DNA of 64,000 bases from Allosphingosinicella sp042666435 (GTDB lineage: Bacteria > Pseudomonadota > Alphaproteobacteria > Sphingomonadales > Sphingomonadaceae), in NCBI RefSeq assembly GCF_042666435.1, contig NZ_JBHTDC010000002.1, positions 868,001 to 932,000 on the forward strand, written 5' to 3'. Made by a program: the position numbers and the translations under genes. Each line of letters begins with the position of its first letter. Position 1 is the stretch's first letter. This document shows positions 24,788-32,992 of this stretch, piece by piece. The notes beneath the pieces are model-generated. The model was not told where the DNA came from. It searched no databases and saw nothing but the letters and a program-made list of their open reading frames with translations.

Positions 24788-25758
24788 TCGTCGACAAGCC
24801 GGTCGGGCCGGGGTCGACCCAGATCGTGTCGGCGGTGAAGCGCGCATTGAAGGCGGGCGGCTATCCGAAGGTGAAGGTAGGACATGGCGGCACGCTCGAT
24901 CCGCTGGCGAGCGGCGTGCTGCCGGTGGCGCTGGGCGAGGCGACCAAGCTCGCCGGGCGGATGCTGGACAGCGACAAGGTCTATGACTTCACCATCGGCT
25001 TCGGGACGGAGACGAGCACCCTCGACGCGGAAGGGGAAGTGGTCGCCACTTCCGAAATACGGCCGACGCTGGCGCAGGTGGAAATGGTCCTGCCGGACTT
25101 TACCGGCGCGATCGAGCAGGTGCCGCCCGCTTATTCGGCGCTGATGGTGGACGGGAAGCGCGCTTACGACCGAGCACGGGCCGGCGAAGACGTGGACATG
25201 AAGATGCGAAAGGTCACCATCCACAGCCTCATGATCCGTCATTCCCGCGAAAGCGGGAATCCCGCTTCTTCCGCCGCTTCCGCCCCTGACGAGGAAGAAG
25301 AGCGGGATCCCCGCTTTCGCGGGGATGACGTGGTGGGCCAGATCACCCTCACCGCGCGCGTCTCCAAGGGCACCTATATCCGCTCGCTCGCGCGCGACAT
25401 CGCCCGCGCGCTTGGCACCGTCGGCTCTGTCACCATGTTGCGCAGGACCAAAGCCGGCCCCTTCGGCCTCTCCCGGGCAATTTCGCTGGACAAATTGGGC
25501 GAAGCCGCTATGGCCCGCCAGCTTGAACACACCCTCCTGCCGCTGACGGCGGGGCTGGACGACATCCCGGCTCTCCCCGTCACCCCCGATCAGGCAGGAG
25601 CGCTCCGCCAGGGGCGCAAGTTGATCGGGATCGCCGCAGCACCCGGCCTCCACCTTGCGACCGACGCTGATGTTGCGGTCGCTCTGGTCGAGCTTTCCCA
25701 AGGGGAAGTCCGGGTGGTGCGCGGTTTCAATATGATGATGTCGAAGGAAGCAACATGA
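24766..25758 (+). CDS. truB: tRNA pseudouridine-55 synthase with in-frame repeat insertion
   Basis: A 330-residue TruB that makes pseudouridine 55 in the T loop of tRNA. The catalytic Asp45 sits in GHGGTLDPLASG. LHGWLIVDKPVGPGST, QVPPAYSALMVDGKRAY and SKGTYIRSLARDIARALG are all typical. About 31 extra residues at 158-188 (HSRESGNPAS...DPRFRGDD) come from a palindromic repeat placed between KVTIHSLMI and GQITLTARVSKGTYI, a point where the normal protein joins two strands of the catalytic domain. The ATG at 24766 lies inside the preceding GNAT gene. It overlaps rpsO by 4 nt. Confidence 0.95.
   Translation: MALHGWLIVDKPVGPGSTQIVSAVKRALKAGGYPKVKVGHGGTLDPLASGVLPVALGEATKLAGRMLDSDKVYDFTIGFGTETSTLDAEGEVVATSEIRPTLAQVEMVLPDFTGAIEQVPPAYSALMVDGKRAYDRARAGEDVDMKMRKVTIHSLMIRHSRESGNPASSAASAPDEEEERDPRFRGDDVVGQITLTARVSKGTYIRSLARDIARALGTVGSVTMLRRTKAGPFGLSRAISLDKLGEAAMARQLEHTLLPLTAGLDDIPALPVTPDQAGALRQGRKLIGIAAAPGLHLATDADVAVALVELSQGEVRVVRGFNMMMSKEAT
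25238..25329. repeat. Palindromic repeat in frame inside truB
   Basis: GTCATTCCCGCGAAAGCGGG at the left and CCCCGCTTTCGCGGGGATGA then C at the right. The left arm is identical over 20 nt to the copy in lnt. Confidence 0.88.
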
Positions 25759-26024
25759 CGATTACCGCGGAACGCAAGGCCGAACTGATCACCGAACATG
25801 GCCGCCAGGAAGGCGACACGGGAAGTCCCGAAGTTCAGGTTTCGATCCTCACCGAGCGCATCAACAACCTCACCGACCATTTCAAGACCCACGCCAAGGA
25901 CAATCATTCGCGCCGTGGCTTGCTGATGATGGTCAACAAGCGCCGCTCCCTCCTCGACTTTCTGAAGAAAGAGGATGCGGACCGCTACACCGCTCTCATC
26001 GCGAAGCTTGGCCTTCGCAAATAA
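25755..26024 (+). CDS. rpsO: 30S ribosomal protein S15
   Basis: An 89-residue S15 with the conserved GDTGSPEVQVSILTERINNL, HFKTHAKDNHSRRGLL and the C-terminal YTALIAKLGLRK. It binds the central domain of 16S rRNA. Its start overlaps the truB stop as ATGA. A strong terminator follows, before pnp. Confidence 0.98.
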   Translation: MTITAERKAELITEHGRQEGDTGSPEVQVSILTERINNLTDHFKTHAKDNHSRRGLLMMVNKRRSLLDFLKKEDADRYTALIAKLGLRK

Positions 26025-26028
26025 TAAA

Positions 26029-26060
26029 GACGGCCCCCATTGCGGGGCCGTCTCTCGTTT
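26029..26060 (+). terminator. Rho-independent terminator after rpsO
   Basis: GACGGCCCC-CATTGC-GGGGCCGTC hairpin followed by TCTCGTTT. It may act as an attenuator between rpsO and pnp. Confidence 0.85.
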
Positions 26061-26179
26061 CGGGCGCCCGCAATTCGGCGGGCCCGAAAAGGACCAGCTA
26101 GGTCCGGCGCGGCGGGCGAAAGCGCCTCCCGTATAGACCACCGGCCGCATCCGGCCGCCGGTGACGCAAGGAAAAACAG

Positions 26180-28531
26180 ATGTTCAACATGAAAAAAGTA
26201 GAGATCGAGTGGGGCGGAAAGACCCTGACACTCGAAACCGGCCGCGTGGCCCGTCAGGCCGACGGCGCCGTGCTGGCCACCCTGGGCGAAACCGTCGTCC
26301 TTTGCGCCGTGACCGCGGCCAAAAATGTGAAGCCGGGGCAGGATTTCTTCCCGCTGACCGTCCACTATCAGGAAAAATATTCGGCCGCCGGACGCATTCC
26401 GGGCGGCTTCTTCAAGCGTGAGCGCGGCGCCACCGAAAAGGAAACGCTGACCAGCCGCCTCATCGACCGGCCGATCCGTCCGCTCTTTCCGGAAGGCTTC
26501 TATAACGAGGTTCTCGTTATCGCGCAGGTGCTCTCCTACGATGGCGAGAACGAGCCCGACATCGTCGCGATGATCGCGGCGTCGGCGGCGCTGACCCTCT
26601 CCGGCATTCCCTTCATGGGCCCGATCGCCGGCGCCCGCATCGGCTATGTCGACGGGGAATATATCCTCAACCCGACGCTGGAGCAGATCAAGGAAGGCGA
26701 TCTCGACCTGATGGTCGCCGGCACGCACCAGGCCGTGATGATGGTCGAATCGGAAGCCAAGGAGCTTTCGGAAGACGTCATGCTCGGCGCCGTGATGTTC
26801 GCGCACCGCGAATGCAAGACGGTGATCGAAGGCATCATCAAGCTGGCCGAGCAGGCCGCCAAGGAGCCCTGGGAACTGACCCAGGCGACCGACACGTCGG
26901 AAGTGAAGCAGAAGCTGCGCGACCTCGTCGGCGAGGACATCGCCGCCGCCTATCGCACCACCTCCAAGTCCGATCGTTCGGCGATGCTCAACGCCGCCCG
27001 CGACAAGGCCAAGCTCGCTTTCGCCGAGGCGGAGCCGCAGGCACAGCTGGCCGCCGGCAAGCTGGTCAAGAAGCTCGAAGCCGAAATCGTCCGCGGCGCG
27101 ATCCTCAAGGACGGCCGCCGCATCGACGGCCGCGACACCAAGACGGTCCGCCCGATCGAGGCGATGGTCGGCTTCCTGCCGCGCACCCACGGCTCCGCTT
27201 TGTTCACGCGCGGCGAGACCCAGGCGATCGTCACCACCACGCTCGGCACCAAGGATTCGGAGCAGATGATCGACGGTCTCGTCGGCCTCAGCTACGAGCG
27301 CTTCATGCTGCACTACAACTTCCCGCCTTATTCGGTCGGTGAAGTGGGCCGCTTCGGCGCCCCGTCGCGGCGCGAGACCGGCCATGGCAAGCTCGCCTGG
27401 CGCGCGCTCCACGCCGTGCTGCCGACCCATGAGGAATTCCCGTACACGATCCGTGTGCTCGCCGACATCACCGAGTCCAACGGCTCTTCTTCGATGGCGA
27501 CGGTGTGCGGCGGCAGCCTCGCGATGATGGATGCGGGCGTTCCGCTGCGCCGCCCGGTCTCGGGCATCGCCATGGGGCTGATATTGGAAGGCAAGGACTT
27601 CGCCGTCCTCTCCGACATCCTGGGCGACGAGGATCATTTGGGCGACATGGACTTCAAGGTGGCAGGCACGTCCGAGGGCATCACGTCCCTGCAGATGGAC
27701 ATCAAGATCGCCGGCATCACCGAGGAGATCATGAAGGTCGCCCTCGCCCAGGCCAATGAAGGCCGGGCGCATATCCTGGGCGAGATGGCCAAGGCGCTCG
27801 ACCATACGCGCGGTGAGCTCTCGGCCCACGCGCCGCGCATCGAGACGATGCAGATCGACAAGGCGAAGATCCGTGAAGTCATCGGCACCGGCGGCAAGGT
27901 CATCCGCGAGATCGTCGCCGAGACCGGGGCCAAGGTCGACATCGACGACGAGGGCGTGATCAAGATCAGCTCGTCCGACGTCAAGCAGATCGAAGCCGCG
28001 CGCGCCTGGATCCTCGGCATCGTCGAGGAGCCGGAAGTCGGCAAGATCTACACCGGCAAGGTCGTCAACATCGTCGATTTCGGCGCGTTCGTGAACTTCA
28101 TGGGCGGCAAGGACGGGCTCGTCCACGTCTCCGAGATGAAGAACGAGCGGGTCGAAAAGCCCGGCGACGTCGTCTCCGAAGGCCAGGAAGTGAAGGTCAA
28201 GGTGCTCGAGGTCGACCAGCGCGGCAAGGTCCGCCTGTCGATGCGGGTCGTCGATCAGGAAACCGGCGCCGAGCTGGAGGATACCCGTCCTCCGCGTGAA
28301 GGCGGCGACCGCGACCGCGGACCCCGTGGTGATCGTGGCCCCCGCCGCGACGGCGAAGGCCGTGGCGGCCGCGATCGCGGCCCGCGTCGCGATGGCGGCG
28401 GCCGTGGCGGCGAGCGTGGAGATCGCGGCGACCGTGGCCCCCGCCGCGACCGCGAGGACCGTCCGGAGCGCAAGGAAGAAGGCGGCGAGCCCGAATTCGC
28501 CCCCGCCTTCCTGACCCGCGACGACGATTAA
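26180..28531 (+). CDS. pnp: Polyribonucleotide nucleotidyltransferase (PNPase)
   Basis: A 783-residue PNPase, a phosphate-dependent 3'-5' exoribonuclease. Two RNase PH domains flank a helical linker, then KH (EVIGTGGKVIREIVAETGAK) and S1 (YTGKVVNIVDFGAFVNFMGG) domains. FFKRERGATEKETLTSRLID and NGSSSMATVCGGSLA are typical of the family. The tail from about residue 705 on is an Arg-Gly-Asp-rich run of repeats (GPRRDG, GGRDRG, GDRGDRG), which is longer than in E. coli and likely adds RNA or protein binding. AAGGAA lies 7-10 nt before the ATG. Confidence 0.97.
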   Translation: MFNMKKVEIEWGGKTLTLETGRVARQADGAVLATLGETVVLCAVTAAKNVKPGQDFFPLTVHYQEKYSAAGRIPGGFFKRERGATEKETLTSRLIDRPIRPLFPEGFYNEVLVIAQVLSYDGENEPDIVAMIAASAALTLSGIPFMGPIAGARIGYVDGEYILNPTLEQIKEGDLDLMVAGTHQAVMMVESEAKELSEDVMLGAVMFAHRECKTVIEGIIKLAEQAAKEPWELTQATDTSEVKQKLRDLVGEDIAAAYRTTSKSDRSAMLNAARDKAKLAFAEAEPQAQLAAGKLVKKLEAEIVRGAILKDGRRIDGRDTKTVRPIEAMVGFLPRTHGSALFTRGETQAIVTTTLGTKDSEQMIDGLVGLSYERFMLHYNFPPYSVGEVGRFGAPSRRETGHGKLAWRALHAVLPTHEEFPYTIRVLADITESNGSSSMATVCGGSLAMMDAGVPLRRPVSGIAMGLILEGKDFAVLSDILGDEDHLGDMDFKVAGTSEGITSLQMDIKIAGITEEIMKVALAQANEGRAHILGEMAKALDHTRGELSAHAPRIETMQIDKAKIREVIGTGGKVIREIVAETGAKVDIDDEGVIKISSSDVKQIEAARAWILGIVEEPEVGKIYTGKVVNIVDFGAFVNFMGGKDGLVHVSEMKNERVEKPGDVVSEGQEVKVKVLEVDQRGKVRLSMRVVDQETGAELEDTRPPREGGDRDRGPRGDRGPRRDGEGRGGRDRGPRRDGGGRGGERGDRGDRGPRRDREDRPERKEEGGEPEFAPAFLTRDDD

Positions 28532-28565
28532 GGCTTAGGGCGTCAGCCCTTGCGAGCTGAAACAG

Positions 28566-28597
28566 AAAAAGGCCCCGCAGCGATGCGGGGCCTTTTT
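28566..28597 (+). terminator. Rho-independent terminator after pnp
   Basis: AAAAAGGCCCCGC-AGCGAT-GCGGGGCCTTTTT, with the loop between; symmetrical enough to work on both strands. Confidence 0.9.
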
Positions 28598-28616
28598 GCA
28601 TCTGGCTCTCCGTTAT

Positions 28617-28702
28617 CGTCATGCCGGACTTTATCCGGTATCCAGCTCAGGAGGGGCAGTAGAAATCGGGTTCACGCAAAGGCGCAAAGGCGCGAAGAAG
28701 AA
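28617..28702. repeat. Remnants of repeat elements upstream of the ribosomal oxygenase gene
   Basis: CGTCATGCCGGACTTTATCC then GGTATCC resembles one half of the GTCATTCCCG-type element. It is followed by TTCACGCAAAGGCGCAAAGG then CGCGAAGAAG, an internally repeated AAAGGCGC motif. No gene is supported between pnp and 28748. Confidence 0.5.
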
Positions 28703-28747
28703 CGGGCGGACGCCGGATCAAGTGCGGGGTGACGGGTTGGAGAGGAC

Positions 28748-29923
28748 ATGACCAAAGCTCGTCAGAATTGTATGCAGTTCGCTCATTTCGACATTGACGC
28801 TTTCCTGTCCGAACACTGGCAGAAGAAGCCGCTGCTGATCAAAAATCCGTGGAAGGCCTGGAGCAATCCGCTCGATCCGGACGAGCTGGCGGGGCTCGCC
28901 TGCGAAGATGAGGTGGAATCCCGCCTGGTCACGCAGACGCGCGATACGTGGAAAGTCGAGCATGGACCCTTCGCCGAAACGCGCTTCAACGAGCTTGGCA
29001 ACAATCCGTGGGCTTTGCTCGTCCAGGCCGTCGATCATTACGCGCCCGAAGTCGCCGCGCTGATCGAACCGTTTCGCTTCATCCCCAATTGGCGGATCGA
29101 CGATGTGATGGTGAGCTACGCCACCGATGGAGCCGGGGTCGGCCCGCATTTCGACCAATATGACGTGTTCCTGATCCAGGGCTTGGGCCGGCGCCGCTGG
29201 CGGATCGGCGCGCATTGCGATGACGATACCGCCCTGTTGCCGCACGACGATCTGCGCCTGCTCGCCGGCTTTGAAGCCACCGCCGAATGGGTCCTCGAAC
29301 CCGGCGACATCCTCTATGTGCCGCCGGGTGTCGCGCACGAAGGCGTCGCGGTCGGCGACGACTGCATGACCTATTCGGTCGGCTTCCGCGCACCCTCGCG
29401 CGGCGAATTGATCGCGCACTGGAGCGAGCATCTGCTTGAGAATTTGCAGAACGACGATCGGTATGCCGATCCGGATTTGCAGGCCCAGAAAAATCCCGGC
29501 GAAATCTCCGCGCAGGCCATCGCGAAGCTGCACGCGATGGTCACCGAAAAAATGCGCGACCGCGATGCTTTCGCCCGCTGGTTCGGGCAGCATAGCAGCA
29601 CGCCCAAGAATCCCGATATGGACTGGCGGCCGGAAGAGCCGATCCGGATCGAGACCTTGCGTGAACGTCTAACCGAAGGGCTATCGCTGTGCCGCAACTC
29701 CGCCAGCCGCTTTTCGTTCATCCGGCAGGACGCCAATTCAGTGCTGCTGTTCGTCGATGGTGAGCGCTTCGAATGCACCGAAGAGACCGCCGCACTCGCC
29801 GAAACGCTCTGCGCGCGGAACCGCATCACGATCGATCCGAGGCTGATTAAATCGGCTTCAGCGATGGCGTTGATCGTGGCGCTATTCAATCAAGGCAGCG
29901 TGGCTTTCGACCAAGCGGATTGA
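28748..29923 (+). CDS. JmjC/cupin ribosomal oxygenase, YcfD/RoxA type
   Basis: A 391-residue cupin-fold 2-oxoglutarate oxygenase. The Fe-binding facial triad is His134, Asp136 (VGPHFDQYDVF) and His197 (PPGVAHEG), and the WQKKPLLIKN start and GLGRRRWRIG match the YcfD family. The E. coli enzyme hydroxylates an Arg in ribosomal protein L16; the same target is inferred. The C-terminal winged-helix part is present. GGAGAGGAC precedes the ATG; a second in-frame ATG 24 nt downstream is possible. Confidence 0.9.
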   Translation: MTKARQNCMQFAHFDIDAFLSEHWQKKPLLIKNPWKAWSNPLDPDELAGLACEDEVESRLVTQTRDTWKVEHGPFAETRFNELGNNPWALLVQAVDHYAPEVAALIEPFRFIPNWRIDDVMVSYATDGAGVGPHFDQYDVFLIQGLGRRRWRIGAHCDDDTALLPHDDLRLLAGFEATAEWVLEPGDILYVPPGVAHEGVAVGDDCMTYSVGFRAPSRGELIAHWSEHLLENLQNDDRYADPDLQAQKNPGEISAQAIAKLHAMVTEKMRDRDAFARWFGQHSSTPKNPDMDWRPEEPIRIETLRERLTEGLSLCRNSASRFSFIRQDANSVLLFVDGERFECTEETAALAETLCARNRITIDPRLIKSASAMALIVALFNQGSVAFDQAD

Positions 29924-29945
29924 ATCACAAGCCGGAGACGTTGCG

Positions 29946-30122
29946 GTGCGCACGAGACTAAGCATTTGCTCTAGAAAGGCGCGTTACCGGTCCGAAGAAC
30001 ACGCCCTCTCGATCGTTCAGCGCGCCGGCTGCCCGCTCAGACCCTATCGCTGCCAGCGCTGCCAAGGCTTCCATCTGACTAGCCGCACCAAGGGCAAGCG
30101 CATGCCGCGCCCTCAATCTTGA
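29946..30122 (+). CDS. Small Cys-containing basic protein (58 aa), zinc-ribbon-like
   Basis: A GTG-initiated frame of 58 residues with SRKARYRSEEHALSIVQRAG, then RPYRCQRCQGFHLTSR, and a basic end. The CxxC plus a nearby Cys and His (RCQRCQGFHLTS) suggests a small metal-binding or nucleic-acid-binding fold. I recall similar short proteins in sphingomonad genomes without known function. It starts 22 nt after the oxygenase gene, so they may be co-transcribed. It is easy to miss because of its size. Confidence 0.65.
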   Translation: MRTRLSICSRKARYRSEEHALSIVQRAGCPLRPYRCQRCQGFHLTSRTKGKRMPRPQS

Positions 30123-30145
30123 GCGATCGCCACGCTTCGCAACCG

Positions 30146-30763
30146 CTAGGCGCTCGAATCAGACCTCTCGCTTGCCAGCCGACGGTTTGATCGCAGCTTC
30201 GCGGCCGCAATGGCGACTTCTCGCCACTTCCCCGGCTCCATCCCCTCGATCGTCCAGCCGCCGATGCGCCATCGCACCAGCCTCAAGGTTGGATGGCCCA
30301 CGGCCGCTGTCATCCGGCGCACTTGGCGGTTGCGGCCCTCGCGGATGGTCAGCCTGAGCCAGCAGTCGGACACGCTCTTGCGAAAGCGGACCGGCGGGTC
30401 GCGGGGCCATAGCGCCGGATCGGCGATGCGTTCGGCCTCGGCCGGGCGGGTCGGGCCGTCTTTCAAGCGGACGCCTCGCCGCAGGGACGCGAGGCTGGCC
30501 TCGGTCACGTCGCCTTCGACCTGGACGAGATAGGTTTTGGGCAGCTTGAACCTGGGATCAGCGATCCGCGCCTGCACTTTGCCGTCGTCGGTGAGCAGGA
30601 GCAGGCCCTCGCTATCGCGGTCGAGCCGTCCCGCCGGATAGACGCCCGGCACGTCGATATAATCGGACAGGGTCGGCCGTATCGTGCCGCCCGCTTCCGT
30701 GCCGCGATCGGTGAATTGCGAAAGCACGCCATACGGCTTGTTGAACAGGATCAGCCGCGGCAT
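30146..30763 (-). CDS. rluE: Pseudouridine synthase, RsuA/RluE subfamily
   Basis: A 205-residue protein without an S4 domain, beginning MPRLILFNKPYGVLSQFTD. The catalytic Asp is in GRLDRDSEGLLLL, and the motif REGRNRQVRRM is intact. Length and lack of S4 domain match RluE, which modifies U2457 in 23S rRNA; other RsuA-type targets cannot be excluded. The start at 30763 has GAGGGG upstream. It is convergent with the small Cys-containing gene. Confidence 0.87.
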   Translation of the reverse strand: MPRLILFNKPYGVLSQFTDRGTEAGGTIRPTLSDYIDVPGVYPAGRLDRDSEGLLLLTDDGKVQARIADPRFKLPKTYLVQVEGDVTEASLASLRRGVRLKDGPTRPAEAERIADPALWPRDPPVRFRKSVSDCWLRLTIREGRNRQVRRMTAAVGHPTLRLVRWRIGGWTIEGMEPGKWREVAIAAAKLRSNRRLASERSDSSA

Positions 30764-30789
30764 GGCCCCTCGCATCCTTCATTCAATGG

Positions 30790-32895
30790 TCACTCCCAGA
30801 TCTTCACCCGGTCCTCGGGCGCCAGGTACAGATGCTGCCCCGGTTCCACGTCGAAGGCGTCGTACCAGGCGTCGTGGTTGCGGACCGACCAGGTGCGATA
30901 CTTGCTCGGGGAATGGACGCCCGACAGGACGGCCTTGCGAAGCTCGGCCTCGCGGAAGGCGACCTTGTTGACCTGGGCGCGGCCCATGAAGAAGCGCTGG
31001 GCGCCGGTGAAGCCGTCGATCACCGGCGCCGGCTTGCCGCCCAACGAAAGCTGGTAGGCGTCCCAGGCGATGGCGAGGCCGGCATTGTCGGCGATATTCT
31101 CGCCCAATGTCTGCGCGCCGCGAACGTGGAGGCCGGGCAGCGGCTCGTAGGAATCATATTGGGCGACGAGCTTCGCCTTGCGCTCGTCGAAGCGCTTGAG
31201 GTCTTCGGGCGTCCACCAGGTGACCAGCCGGCCCTGGGCGTCGAACTTGCTGCCCTGGTCGTCGAAATGATGGCTGATCTCGTGGCCGATGACATAGCCG
31301 ATCGCGCCGTAATTGACCGCCGGATCGGCGTGAGGATCGAAATGGGGCGGCTGGAGGTAGCCGGCCGGGAAGACGATCTGGTTGTTGGCGAAGCTCGCAT
31401 AGGCATTGGCGGTGATCGGCATCATCCACCATTGCTTGCGGTCGACCGGCGCGTCGATGCGGGCGAGATCGCGGGCATAAGCGAAGGCGGCGGCGCGCTT
31501 CAGATTGCCGTAGGCGTCGCCGGCGACGACATCGAGGCCGTCATAGCTCCGCCATGTGTCGGGATAGCCGATCATCGGCGTGAAGGCGGCGAGCTTGGCG
31601 CGGGCCTTAACCTTGGTCTCGGGCGCCATCCAGCTCAAATTGGCGAGCCGCCGGTCCATCGCCGCGAGGATGTTGCCGACCAGCTCGTCCATCGCCTTCT
31701 TCGTCTCGGGCGGGAAGTGGCGCTCGATATAGGGTTTGGAGACGGCGTCGGTCATCGCCGTGGCGGTGAGCTCCACCGACTGGAGCCAGCGCGCGGGCGC
31801 CTCGGTCGCGCCGCCGAGCACGCCGCCCGAGAAAGCGAACTCCTCTTTCGCGAAGGGGGTGGGGAGGACGGTGGCGCGGTCCTTGGCGAGATGGATGGCG
31901 AGCCAGTCCTTGAGCACCGGTAGCTCGGTCCCGGCAAACGCCGCCGCCATCGCGGTGACGGCGCCGGTCTCGCCGACGATGAAGGTGGGGCGCTCGCCGA
32001 GGCCGGCTCCGGCGAGGAACGCGCGCCAGTCGAAACCGGGCGCTTTCGCCTCGAGATCGGCGAGGGTCCAGGGATTGTAGGTCTTGTCGGCGTCGCGGCT
32101 GTCGGCGAGCGGCCAATGCGCCTCGGCGAGTTGGCGTTCGAAGGCGTAAACGGCGGCCGCGCGCTGGATCGCCTCGGCGTCCGCCACCCCGGTAAGACGC
32201 AGCATCGCGGCGAGATGGGCGCGATAGGCCTCCTGCGTCTTCGCCGAAGTCTCATCCGATTTCAGATAATAATCGCGGTTGGGAAGGCCGAGCCCGCCTT
32301 GCCCGACGAACGGCACGTAGCGATTGGGATCCTTGCTGTCCTGGCCGATGCCGACGAAGAAAGGCGAGGGAAAGTAACGCGGCATGCGGCCGAGCGGCGG
32401 TGTTCCCTGCCATTGGCGGACCAGCCCGCCCATCGAAGCGACAAGCTCGGCATGGGACGCGGCGGCCCTGATCGGCTCCAGATCGGCGAGCAAGGGCGCG
32501 GCGCCGCGCGCATCGATCGCCGCCTGATCGGACAAAGCGGCATAATAATCCGCGATGCGGAGCTCGTCGCCCGAAAGGGAGGCGCGGCGCGCTATCAGCT
32601 CGTCCAGGATGGCGCGGACTTGCCCGGAGGAGACGTCGTTGAGGCGCTGGACCTGACTGAGGGCGCCGCGGTCTGCCGGTATCTCGACGGTGCGCGCCCA
32701 GCGGCCATTGACGTAGGACCAGAAATCGTCGCCGGGACGCACATCCCGGTCGAACGAATCGAAATCGACGCCGAAGCTGCCCCATTGCGCCTTGTCCCGC
32801 GACGCGGCCTGGGGAGCGGCGGCCGGTGCCTGGGCCGCCGAGGCCGCCGTGGTGAGCGCCAGCATCGAAGCAAAGCCAAGCAGCACATTGCGCAT
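30790..32895 (-). CDS. M13 family zinc metallopeptidase (neprilysin/PepO-like)
   Basis: A 701-residue secreted or periplasmic peptidase. A signal peptide (MRNVLLGFASMLALTTAASA) precedes the M13 N-terminal domain, and the catalytic part has HEISH at about residue 538 (IGHEISHHFDDQGSKFD) and the third zinc ligand in ENIADNAGL. The C-terminal RTWSVRNHDAWYDAFDV is typical of the family. M13 enzymes cut peptides in the periplasm or outside. GGGGAGGGAA precedes the ATG. It lies 26 nt upstream of the pseudouridine synthase gene on the same strand. Confidence 0.93.
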   Translation of the reverse strand: MRNVLLGFASMLALTTAASAAQAPAAAPQAASRDKAQWGSFGVDFDSFDRDVRPGDDFWSYVNGRWARTVEIPADRGALSQVQRLNDVSSGQVRAILDELIARRASLSGDELRIADYYAALSDQAAIDARGAAPLLADLEPIRAAASHAELVASMGGLVRQWQGTPPLGRMPRYFPSPFFVGIGQDSKDPNRYVPFVGQGGLGLPNRDYYLKSDETSAKTQEAYRAHLAAMLRLTGVADAEAIQRAAAVYAFERQLAEAHWPLADSRDADKTYNPWTLADLEAKAPGFDWRAFLAGAGLGERPTFIVGETGAVTAMAAAFAGTELPVLKDWLAIHLAKDRATVLPTPFAKEEFAFSGGVLGGATEAPARWLQSVELTATAMTDAVSKPYIERHFPPETKKAMDELVGNILAAMDRRLANLSWMAPETKVKARAKLAAFTPMIGYPDTWRSYDGLDVVAGDAYGNLKRAAAFAYARDLARIDAPVDRKQWWMMPITANAYASFANNQIVFPAGYLQPPHFDPHADPAVNYGAIGYVIGHEISHHFDDQGSKFDAQGRLVTWWTPEDLKRFDERKAKLVAQYDSYEPLPGLHVRGAQTLGENIADNAGLAIAWDAYQLSLGGKPAPVIDGFTGAQRFFMGRAQVNKVAFREAELRKAVLSGVHSPSKYRTWSVRNHDAWYDAFDVEPGQHLYLAPEDRVKIWE

Positions 32896-32992
32896 AAATT
32901 CCCTCCCCTTGTTCGGAGGAGAATGATGCCTCGTCACGGAACGCCGGGCAAGGGCGTATTATTCCTGCACCACACTCAGGACGGGGTTTGGA

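Noticed and set aside
18276..28126. Long minus-strand open frames opposite nusA, infB and pnp (up to about 770 codons)
   Set aside because: They mirror highly conserved genes on the other strand, have no recognisable domains or ribosome-binding sites, and reflect high GC content with few stop codons.
28295..28500. Repeated units resembling a CRISPR array
   Set aside because: These are in-frame Arg-Gly-Asp codon repeats of the PNPase tail, with irregular spacing and no spacers. No cas genes are present.
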